NCBI GenBank assembly: GCA_025352585.1
Contig: JANXTD010000724.1
Span: forward strand, 1 to 10,210
DNA length: 10,210 nucleotides
Reading direction: 5' to 3'
Source: Fimbriiglobus sp.
Lineage (GTDB): Bacteria; Planctomycetota; Planctomycetia; Gemmatales; Gemmataceae
In this document: positions 1 through 5,675 of the stretch, in pieces
Layout: every line of letters begins with the position of its first letter
Numbering within the stretch: the first letter of the stretch is position 1
Position numbers and translations under genes: made by a program
Notes under the pieces: generated by a model
What the model saw: the letters and a program-made list of their open reading frames with translations, nothing else
What the model was told of the DNA's origin: nothing
Database searches by the model: none

Positions 1-611
1 GTCTCCGACGGCTCGACGACGCCGTCGGCCACCGCGGCCACCGTGAACGTCTGCTTCTCGCCGACGCCGCCGGCGAAGGTCAACGTCCCGCCGCTCAGGG
101 TGATGTCGCCGGCCGTCGCCGGGGCGTTGGGCGTGGCGCTCACGGCGACGCTGAAGCCGCCCTGCACCGCGTTGCTCGACGTGACCGTGTAGGTGATCGC
201 CGCGCCCTCGGCCGTCGAGGCGGCCGACGATGTCAGGGTCAGCGTCGTCGTGTCGGCGTCGGTGATCGTACTTGTGATCGGCGAGCCGGCGGCGACGAAG
301 TTGCTCGTGAGAATCAGGGGGTTGGTCGGCGTGACCGTGCCCAGCGCGACTGTGAACGTCTCCGACGGCTCGACGACGCCGTCGGCCACCGCGGCCACCG
401 TGAACGTCTGCTTCTCGCCGACGCCGCCGGCGAAGGACAGTGTCCCGCCGCTCAGTGTGATGTCGCCGGCCGTCGCCGGGGCGTTCGGCGTGGCGCCGAT
501 GGCGACCGTGAAGCCGCCCTGCACCGCGTTCGACGACGTGACCGTGTAGGTGATCGCCGCCCCCTCGGCGGTCGAGGCGGCCGACGAACTGAGCGTCAGC
601 GTCGTCTTGTC
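1..611 (-). repeat. 357-bp (119-residue) in-frame tandem repeat, 1.7 copies visible
   Basis: Bases 255-611 and 1-254 are successive copies with a period of exactly 357 bp. The first 79 bases (1-79 against 358-436) are identical. By eye about 20 of 254 aligned positions differ, giving roughly 92% identity. The period is a multiple of three and both copies keep the frame of the surface-protein gene. Several differences cluster at codons encoding exposed-looking segments. The array probably continues beyond base 1. Confidence 0.9.
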
Positions 612-1067
612 GTTGTTGACGATCGTGCCGGCGCTGACCGACTTCGTGGCGTCGATCGTCGCGTTCGCTGAGACTTTCGAGAGCGTCGCGGTGAAGGTCT
701 CGTTGGCCTCGACGGTCGTGTCGCCGTTGATCGTGACGGTGAACGTCTGCGACAGGGTGCCGGCCAGGACCGTGACGGTCTGCGCCGCGGCCGCCACATA
801 GTCGGAGCCGGCCGTCGCCGTGCCGTTGGCCGTCGTGAAATCGACCGTGACGTTGGCGGCGTCGGTCACGTCGAGGCTGACGGTGAAGGTCATCGGGATG
901 GTGCCGGCGTCGCCCTCCGTGAGGATCGCGTTCGAGATGCTCACGAGCGGGGCCGGGTTGACGCGGTCTTCGAGCCTCAGCACCTGCGGCCGCACGCCGC
1001 GCATCGCCGTCTTGGGGGCGGTGCGGCGGGCGGCGGGGAAGAGTTCGCGTAGCCAGAGGCGGAACAT
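1..1067 (-). CDS. Calx-beta repeat surface protein, N-terminal part (runs off left edge)
   Basis: This is the first 355 codons of a large, probably cell-surface or secreted, adhesin-like protein; the frame is still open at base 1. ATG is at 1067-1065, preceded by a good GGAG about 7 nt upstream. Residues 1-40 are basic and end in RLEDRVNPAP (31-40), a motif type seen near the N-terminus of giant Gemmata-type surface proteins; no clear hydrophobic signal peptide is visible. Residues 42 to about 131 form a canonical Calx-beta domain, with the segments TANGTATAGSDYV, TFTVTINGDTTVE and NETFTATLS. From residue 153 the protein switches to a different Thr/Ser/Ala-rich 119-residue repeat beginning DKTTLTLSSSAA and containing AEGAAITYTV, GGTLSFAGGVGEKQTFTV and VEPSETFTVAL. 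Calx-beta domains are Ca2+-binding beta-sandwiches; in large bacterial proteins they serve adhesion or surface-layer roles, but the exact role here is inferred. The opposite strand of this stretch shows only short frames. Confidence 0.85.
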   Translation of the reverse strand, partial: MFRLWLRELFPAARRTAPKTAMRGVRPQVLRLEDRVNPAPLVSISNAILTEGDAGTIPMTFTVSLDVTDAANVTVDFTTANGTATAGSDYVAAAAQTVTVLAGTLSQTFTVTINGDTTVEANETFTATLSKVSANATIDATKSVSAGTIVNNDKTTLTLSSSAASTAEGAAITYTVTSSNAVQGGFTVAIGATPNAPATAGDITLSGGTLSFAGGVGEKQTFTVAAVADGVVEPSETFTVALGTVTPTNPLILTSNFVAAGSPITSTITDADTTTLTLTSSAASTAEGAAITYTVTSSNAVQGGFSVAVSATPNAPATAGDITLSGGTLTFAGGVGEKQTFTVAAVADGVVEPSE

Positions 1068-1518
1068 GGCGTCACTCCAGGGGTCGGCGCAAGAGGCGTT
1101 GGCGTTCGACGGACTCGCGAAAGTCGCACTCCGGTGACGACGGGTCGTAAGTCACGCGGCTCTGCTATCTTCAAATGTTTGCGGTGTCGCCGCAAGCCAA
1201 TCGCCCGTTTGCGAAGGACTTATTCCTAGACGAGAGTCCACGGAAAGAGATTGCACAGATTGCGCGGAGTCTAGCGGTCGGGTCGCCGGGAGCGCTACCG
1301 GATCGTACCCCATCACGATGACGTTGCCGCCGCTGAGGGAGTCTGGGAGGGGCCGGCGGTTTGCGAAGATGTAAGGGTTGTGCCGGCTGGGGTGAACGTC
1401 GGGAAAATAGCGATTCCAGCAGTAATCCGCAATCTCCCACTGGAGTAAGCCTGTCAGAATCGACGATGGAGTCTTTAACGCTTGACGTCACAGAGTTCAA
1501 CCTGCCCGGAGTACGGTC
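1068..1518. other. Divergent intergenic region with lower GC
   Basis: This 451-bp gap separates the divergently transcribed Calx-beta gene and BBP7 gene, so both promoters should lie here. Its composition is visibly lower in GC than the flanking genes. A perfect 8-bp palindrome TGACGTCA sits at 1483-1490, 28 bp before the BBP7 start. It overlaps a TTGACG at 1482-1487 that could serve as a -35 box, but no convincing -10 box follows at normal spacing. The only other content I can support is the start-less protein-like frame at 1152-1487. Confidence 0.5.
1152..1487 (-). pseudogene. Start-less, protein-like open frame; possible C-terminal gene remnant
   Basis: Reading the minus strand, a frame is open from just after the TGA at 1490-1488 to a TGA at 1154-1152, 111 codons. 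It has no usable start near its 5' end; its first ATG is internal, around 1310. The conceptual product is not random-looking. It includes the segments TGLLQWEIADYCWNRYFP, HPSRHNPYIFANRRPLPDSL and GGNVIVMGYDPV, rich in Trp, Tyr, Asn and Asp with ordinary codon choice. About 36 of 46 third positions between 1439 and about 1300 are G or C, although the region as a whole has lower GC. After GYDPV the text becomes less protein-like (ALPATRPLDSAQSVQSL). I do not recognise the family. The likeliest reading is the C-terminal end of a gene whose 5' part was deleted; chance, or a very short gene with a non-standard start, are alternatives. Confidence 0.4.
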
Positions 1519-2949
1519 ATGACCCCACGGAATCGGTGCTGGCTGGCGGCCTCCTTTCTCCTGGCCTCCGGAGGCCTCGCGGCCCAGACGCCGGCAGTGC
1601 CCAACCCGCTGCTGCCGCCCCTGCCGAAGCCCGTGGTCCAGGCGGTGCCGCCCGCCCCGACCGTACCCGCCCCGCCCGGCGTGACCGAGGGCAAGTCGCC
1701 CCCGCCGGTCGCGGCGTCGCCGCTGCCGCCCATGCCGCCGACGCTGCCGACCGGCGAACTCTTCAACCCCGGCTGCACCGGCTGCGGCGACGGCACCCCC
1801 GGCTGCCAGGGCAGTTCGTGCGACCTCGGCGACCCGAAGTCGCGCGGCCCGCGCCACCCCGTCTGGGTCAGCTACACGCAACTGCTGATGTTCTACCAGC
1901 CGACCCGCGCGCAGTTCCCGCTCGCCGTCGGCAACGCCCCCGGCGGCGCGTCGCGCACCTTGCTGGCCGGCGACGGCGAACTCGGCCGCTTCAACGCCTT
2001 CCAGGTGGCCGGCGGCGTCTGGCTCAACGACCGGCACACCCTCGGCGTCGCCGGCGACTTCTTCCTCAGCGAGCAGCGCAGCCGCTTCGAGAGCGCGTCC
2101 GGCGGGCCGGGCGGGCTGAGCATCCAGCGGCCGTTTATTGACGCGGTCACCGGGCGGCCGGCGAGCATCCTCGTGAGCAACGCCGACGCCGGGCAGTTCA
2201 ACCAGCCGCTCGTCACTGGGTCGGTCGCCACGGCGGTCACCGCCCGCCTCGCCAGCGCCGGCCTCGCCTTGCAGCGCAACGTCTACTGCACGCCGACGAC
2301 GCGGGCGAGCCTGTCCCTCGGCGTCCGCTACTACGACCTCGACGAGTCGCTGAGCGTCTACCAAACGACGGTCAACGGCCCCGGCGTGGGGGCGACGGTC
2401 GGCCTCCAACAACTCGCGGTTGGCTCGGCGGTCAGCCTGTTCGACCGGGTCTACACCCGCAACCAGTTCTACGGCGGCGAACTCGGCGGCCGCGTCGAGC
2501 ACGACTTCGGCATCGTCACCCTCGGCTTCGCCCCGCGGATCGCCATCGGCGACATGCGCCAGTCGGTCACCGCGTCGGGCCTGACGAGCGGCACCGACGC
2601 GGCGGGCGCGCCGATCAGCCGCGTCGGCGGCTTGCTCGCTGCGGGCGGCCCCGGCAACGGCAACCTCGAGCGGGACGTGACCAACCGCGTCAGCACCGCG
2701 ACGCAGTTGAACGCCTACGTCGGCGTCAAACTCACCGACCACTTACGGACTACCATCGGCTACCAGTTCCTGTACCTGAACAACGTGGCGCGGCCGGGCC
2801 AGCAGCTCGACCCGATCGTCAACCAGCGGGTGGTGCCGGTGAGCGGGGCGTTCGGCTCGCTGAGCGGCCAGCCGGGCAACCGCCTGACGCTCGACCGCGA
2901 CGGCTTCTACGCCCACGGGGCGACGATCGCCTTCGAGCTGACGTACTAA
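1519..2949 (+). CDS. BBP7-family outer membrane beta-barrel protein
   Basis: A 476-residue protein matching the planctomycete 'putative beta-barrel porin 7' (BBP7) type, expected in the outer membrane; whether it forms a pore is unknown. Residues 1-22 are a signal peptide (WLAASFLLASGGLAA, cleavage likely before Q23). Residues 24-85 are a Pro/Ala-rich linker. A short Cys cluster follows (C86, C89, C96, C101 in CTGCGDGTPGCQGSSC). The barrel starts near W114 (VWVSYTQLLMFYQP) and shows alternating strands such as ASLSLGVRYYDLD and FYGGELGGRVEHDFG. The family-typical segment GYQFLYLNNVARPGQQLDP starts at residue 414. The protein ends FYAHGATIAFELTY, with the terminal aromatic residue usual for barrel proteins. 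The start is supported by GGAG 7 nt upstream. It is followed 15 bp later by the macro-domain gene in the same direction. The family call is firm; the Cys cluster probably forms disulfides or a small metal-binding knot, which is inference. Confidence 0.85.
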   Translation: MTPRNRCWLAASFLLASGGLAAQTPAVPNPLLPPLPKPVVQAVPPAPTVPAPPGVTEGKSPPPVAASPLPPMPPTLPTGELFNPGCTGCGDGTPGCQGSSCDLGDPKSRGPRHPVWVSYTQLLMFYQPTRAQFPLAVGNAPGGASRTLLAGDGELGRFNAFQVAGGVWLNDRHTLGVAGDFFLSEQRSRFESASGGPGGLSIQRPFIDAVTGRPASILVSNADAGQFNQPLVTGSVATAVTARLASAGLALQRNVYCTPTTRASLSLGVRYYDLDESLSVYQTTVNGPGVGATVGLQQLAVGSAVSLFDRVYTRNQFYGGELGGRVEHDFGIVTLGFAPRIAIGDMRQSVTASGLTSGTDAAGAPISRVGGLLAAGGPGNGNLERDVTNRVSTATQLNAYVGVKLTDHLRTTIGYQFLYLNNVARPGQQLDPIVNQRVVPVSGAFGSLSGQPGNRLTLDRDGFYAHGATIAFELTY

Positions 2950-2964
2950 GCGGAGGGCGGTCGG

Positions 2965-3432
2965 GTGGACTTACGCGTCGTCGAAGGCGACCTGCTCGAC
3001 CAGCCGGTCGAGGCGATCGTCAACGCCTGGAACCGCAACCTCATCCCGTGGTGGCTGCTGCTGCCGCAAGGCGTGTCCAGCGCGATCAAGCGTCGGGCCG
3101 GCACCGCCCCCTTCCGCGAAGTCGGCCGCCACGGCATGATCCCCCTCGGCGGCGCGGTCGAGACCGGCGCGGGCAAGCTCCCCTTCAAGGCGATCCTCCA
3201 CGTCGCCGGCATCAACCTCCTGTGGCGGTCGTCCGAGTGGTCGGTGCGGCAGTCGGTCCGCAGCGCGATGGCCCTCGTCCAGCAACGCGGCTACCGCTCG
3301 GTCGCCTTCCCGCTGATCGGCTCCGGCTCCGGCGGCGGCCGCACCGACCGCGTCCAGGCGTGGATGCTCGACGAGTTGCGGGCGATCGACTACGACGGCG
3401 TCGTGATCGTCGTGCGCTACAAGACGACGTGA
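2965..3432 (+). CDS. Macro domain protein with variant ligand loop
   Basis: A 155-residue stand-alone macro domain, the usual size for a single domain. It starts at GTG, preceded by GGAGGG about 8 nt upstream and 15 bp after the BBP7 stop, so the two may share an mRNA. Macro domains bind ADP-ribose or O-acetyl-ADP-ribose, and some remove ADP-ribose from proteins or nucleic acids. Visible hallmarks are GDLLD (8-12), the strand-loop IVNAWNRN (18-25), QGVSSAIKRRAG (35-46), GGAVETGAG (62-70), KAILHVAGI (75-83) and the phosphate loop FPLIGSGSGGG (115-125). The loop that usually reads VNAAN followed by GGGV is changed to VNAWN followed by a hydrophobic stretch IPWWLLLPQGV (27-37). The Asn pair N20 and N23 is kept but the Gly triplet is lost, so activity could be reduced or the ligand different. 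The protein has no signal peptide, so it should be cytoplasmic. No ADP-ribosyltransferase partner is visible nearby. Confidence 0.85.
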   Translation: MDLRVVEGDLLDQPVEAIVNAWNRNLIPWWLLLPQGVSSAIKRRAGTAPFREVGRHGMIPLGGAVETGAGKLPFKAILHVAGINLLWRSSEWSVRQSVRSAMALVQQRGYRSVAFPLIGSGSGGGRTDRVQAWMLDELRAIDYDGVVIVVRYKTT

Positions 3433-3442
3433 CAGCCGGCGC

Positions 3443-3470
3443 TTGTGAATCGTCGGCAATCTGTTAGCAT
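3443..3470 (+). promoter_or_regulatory. Candidate promoter of the toxin-antitoxin pair
   Basis: TTGTGA (3443-3448) and TAGCAT (3465-3470) are separated by 16 bp and match the housekeeping -35 and -10 consensus at four of six positions each. They lie 29 bp before the antitoxin ATG. The -10 box overlaps a short inverted repeat, TAGC at 3465-3468 and GCTA at 3474-3477, where an autoregulating antitoxin could bind. This is a pattern match only. Confidence 0.35.
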
Positions 3471-3499
3471 AGCGCTACCCCTACGGAGACGGTGCCGCC

Positions 3500-3763
3500 A
3501 TGATCCAGACCTTCCAGGCTACCCTTCGCGCCGGCCAACTCGAGTGGGGCGCGAACGGCCCGCCGCAACTGCCGGCAGATGTCGCCGTACCGGTCCAGGT
3601 AACGATTCTGGTTGCCACGACCGGTCCTAGCGGGATGTACGCGGCGAGGTTGGCGGCGCTTGAAGCGGCCGCTGCTGCGGGTGCCGGGGACATGTTCGGT
3701 GACCCCATTGAGTGGCAGCGTGAGCAGCGGACCGATCGCGTCTTGTTCGGACGCGATGAATGA
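3500..3763 (+). CDS. VapB-type antitoxin of a type II toxin-antitoxin pair
   Basis: An 87-residue protein directly before a PIN-domain toxin, its stop overlapping the toxin start (ATGA, 3760-3763). Residues 1-37 form a beta-rich head (MIQTFQATLRAGQLEW ... VPVQVTIL) of the kind found in AbrB-like or DUF104-like antitoxins that bind the operator DNA. Residues 47-62 are an Ala-rich helix. The tail FGDPIEWQREQRTDRVLF (66-83) resembles the conserved 'DPxxWQRExRxDRxLPGRD' end of antitoxins partnered with this PIN class and probably wraps the toxin active site. The start is supported by GGAG 11 nt upstream, a slightly long spacing. Expected role: neutralise the downstream ribonuclease and repress the shared promoter. 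The antitoxin call rests on both motif and position; its exact subfamily is less certain. Confidence 0.8.
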   Translation: MIQTFQATLRAGQLEWGANGPPQLPADVAVPVQVTILVATTGPSGMYAARLAALEAAAAAGAGDMFGDPIEWQREQRTDRVLFGRDE

Positions 3764-4137
3764 TACTCGACAGTAACCTAGTTATCTGCTCTGTGCGGCT
3801 GGAATACCCTGGGTTGCGTCGGCTCATATCAGCCGACGGGTTCGCGGTGTCAGTCATTACACTCGTCGAGGTCTTGGGTTATCACAAGCTGTCTCAGCCC
3901 GCCCGTGGCGAGTTGGAGAAGTTCCTCGCGGCAACAGACATACTGCCATTGACTGGCGCGGTTGTGGCTCAAGCAATTACCTTGCGGCAAGCGCGCAAAA
4001 TGTCCCTCGGCGACGCTCTGATCGCGGCGACGGCGCTCACCGAACGGCGGACCCTCTTGACCCACAACCTCAAAGACTTCGCGTGGATTCCCGGCCTTGT
4101 AGTGAGCGACCCCCTCGCGGCAGGCGACCCGCCCTGA
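3760..4137 (+). CDS. vapC: PIN-domain ribonuclease toxin (VapC type)
   Basis: A 125-residue PIN-domain protein, normal VapC length. PIN toxins are Mg2+-dependent ribonucleases, in many VapCs cutting tRNA or rRNA. The acidic active-site residues are visible: D4 in MILDSNLVI, E37 in VSVITLVEVLGYHKL, D85 in KMSLGDALIAATAL and D106 in LTHNLKDFAWI. All four are intact, so the toxin should be functional. Translation is coupled to the antitoxin by the 4-bp ATGA overlap. Codon use and GC are visibly lower than in the neighbours (for example the first 100 bases, with ACA, ATA and TTA-type codons), which suggests horizontal arrival of the pair. Its stop is only 7 bp from the end of the oppositely transcribed beta-helix gene. 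Confidence 0.88.
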   Translation: MILDSNLVICSVRLEYPGLRRLISADGFAVSVITLVEVLGYHKLSQPARGELEKFLAATDILPLTGAVVAQAITLRQARKMSLGDALIAATALTERRTLLTHNLKDFAWIPGLVVSDPLAAGDPP

Positions 4138-4144
4138 TCGCGCG

Positions 4145-5551
4145 TCACTTCTTCGCCGTCGGACTCGCCTTCCAGCCGTCGATGGTGAACTCGTCGTGGA
4201 CGCCGCAGGCGAACTTCAGCGGCTTCTCGAGTCCCACCGGCCGGTCGGCCTTGGGGTTGGCGAACTTGTCGAGGTCCGAGACGTTGGTCAGCGTGTTGTT
4301 CTCGATCGCCGCCCGGTAACTCTCCTTGGCGCGCAACAGCGGTCGGGGTTGCCCCTGGCACTCGATGAGGTTGTCGCGGATCGAGATCGTCTTGAAGTCG
4401 CACTTCGGGTTGAAGCCGAACAGCCCCTCGTCTCGGGGCGTCGCCGTGGTGCGGGTGACGACGTGGTTGTTGCGGACTTCGAGGTTGTCGAAGACCTCGT
4501 TGATCCAGACCACGCCGCGGCCGGGGTTGCTCACGAGGTTGTTGTGGAAGCTCGCCGGCCCCTTCGCCGGGGCGTCGCCGAACGCGGAGATTAGGTTGCC
4601 GTGGTCCTTCTTGGCGTCGAAGTCGAACAGATTGTGGTCGATCTCGACGCCGTTGCGGACGAACTCGATCGAGTAACTGTCCTTGAACCAGTTGTGGTGG
4701 ATGTGGAACGTCCGCCCGCTCTTGGGCACCGGCCCGCCGGCGTGCTTGGGGATCGAGATCGTGCCCTCGCAGACGTTGTGGTCGATCTCCACGTCCTCGT
4801 CGTTCTCGAAGGGGAACTCCATCGAGAAGTTCACCCCGATGGTGTTGTGGTGGACGCGGCACCGCTTGCCCTGCCGTACCTTGACGCCGTAAGGCTGCCC
4901 GCCCGCCCCCGCGCGGGTCTGCACGAAGCGGTTGTGGCCGATGTCGCAGTCGGCCATCCAGATGGCGAAGATCGCCCCGCCGGTAATGCCGCCCTTGACC
5001 CCCGGCTCGCCGCGCTCCCAGCGGCCGCCGGCGTCCACGAATTCGCAGTCGTGAATCTTCGCCCTCTTCATCAGGAACGTCCGCACGCCGGACCACAGCG
5101 TCTCCCGGATGCGGAGGTGGTGCAAGTGCAGGTCGTCGTGGTTCCAGCCGTAGATCGCGCCGTGCAACTGCGGGCCGCGCAAGGTCATGTCGCTGAGCGT
5201 CACGCCCGCGGTGTCGTCGCGGAGCCGGATCAGGAACGCGCGGGTATCCATTTTCACCGGCGTCATCTCCGGGTCGGGCAACGTCTTCGTCGAGGGCTTC
5301 CAACCTGCCGCACCGGTGACGATGGTCTTGTCCATTCCGGCCCCCTTGATCGTCATGCGGGCCTTGGGTTCGAGCGGCGCGGCCAGCTCAAACGTCCCGG
5401 CGGCGACCTCGATCGTGTCCCCGTCGGCCCCGTCGCGCACGGCGGCCACGAGCGCCTCGACGGTCTCGACCGGCTTGCCGGCGCGGGCCAAACCTGGGAA
5501 GGCCGCGACCAGGGCGAACAGGGCGGCGAATCGGAGGGCATGCGTCATCAT
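4145..5551 (-). CDS. Secreted right-handed parallel beta-helix protein
   Basis: A 468-residue exported protein. Residues 1-24 form a signal peptide (RFAALFALVAAFPGLARA, cleavage before G25). An N-terminal cap (VEALVAAVRDGADGDTIEVA) leads into at least ten beta-helix coils marked by an Asn-turn ladder: IHDCEF, IGHNRF, VHHNTI, IDHNVC, IHHNWF, IDHNLF, FHNNLV, VRNNHV, IRDNLI and IENNTL, between residues 166 and 421. This fold is used by pectate-lyase-like and other carbohydrate-active enzymes and by NosD/DUF1565-type proteins. I see no unambiguous catalytic signature, so substrate and reaction are unknown; polysaccharide binding or cleavage is a guess. Two start codons lie side by side (ATGATG); GGAG lies 4 nt before the first and 7 nt before the second, so translation may begin at 5548. 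The gene is 124 bp downstream of tssG on the same strand, but its Sec signal argues against a cytoplasmically loaded T6SS effector. Confidence 0.82.
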   Translation of the reverse strand: MMTHALRFAALFALVAAFPGLARAGKPVETVEALVAAVRDGADGDTIEVAAGTFELAAPLEPKARMTIKGAGMDKTIVTGAAGWKPSTKTLPDPEMTPVKMDTRAFLIRLRDDTAGVTLSDMTLRGPQLHGAIYGWNHDDLHLHHLRIRETLWSGVRTFLMKRAKIHDCEFVDAGGRWERGEPGVKGGITGGAIFAIWMADCDIGHNRFVQTRAGAGGQPYGVKVRQGKRCRVHHNTIGVNFSMEFPFENDEDVEIDHNVCEGTISIPKHAGGPVPKSGRTFHIHHNWFKDSYSIEFVRNGVEIDHNLFDFDAKKDHGNLISAFGDAPAKGPASFHNNLVSNPGRGVVWINEVFDNLEVRNNHVVTRTTATPRDEGLFGFNPKCDFKTISIRDNLIECQGQPRPLLRAKESYRAAIENNTLTNVSDLDKFANPKADRPVGLEKPLKFACGVHDEFTIDGWKASPTAKK

Positions 5552-5577
5552 TTCGCTCCAGGGACTCGGGCACTACG

Positions 5578-5594
5578 CTACGTCCAGAACGTAG
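5578..5594. repeat. Short inverted repeat before the beta-helix gene
   Basis: CTACGT and ACGTAG form perfect 6-bp arms around a 5-nt centre, ending 27 bp upstream of the beta-helix start and about 80 bp after the tssG stop. It could be an operator or a weak hairpin in the 124-bp gap. There is no following T-tract, so it is unlikely to be an intrinsic terminator. Confidence 0.35.
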
Positions 5595-5675
5595 ACGCGC
5601 GACAGAAGTCTCCGGTTCCACGAGGTCGCACGAAAGGCGAGCCGAGGGCGTCAGTCACTAAGACCGACCCGCGAG

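Noticed and set aside
1482..1517. Strong promoter for the BBP7 gene (TTGACG plus TACGGT)
   Set aside because: The -10-like TACGGT would lie directly at the start codon, and at the normal spacing no -10 match is seen. TGACGTCA is noted as a palindrome only.
1171..2742. 523-codon open frame on the minus strand opposite the BBP7 gene
   Set aside because: Its product is Arg/Ala/Gly-rich low-complexity text with no recognisable domain. Stop codons are rare on the opposite strand of high-GC genes, and the plus strand here has a clear signal peptide, barrel and ribosome-binding site.
2965..4137. DarTG-like system made of the macro-domain protein and the neighbouring toxin
   Set aside because: The toxin is a PIN ribonuclease with its own overlapping antitoxin, and no DarT-type ADP-ribosyltransferase is present. 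The macro gene lies 67 bp upstream and seems unrelated to the pair.
3969..5303. 444-codon minus-strand frame overlapping the beta-helix and toxin genes
   Set aside because: It is the beta-helix gene read out of frame (repeated RR, PR and DR residues). The real frame has the signal peptide and Asn-ladder coils.
5552..5675. Intrinsic terminator after tssG
   Set aside because: The only clear inverted repeat (5578-5594) has no T-tract and lies nearer the following gene's start than the tssG stop.
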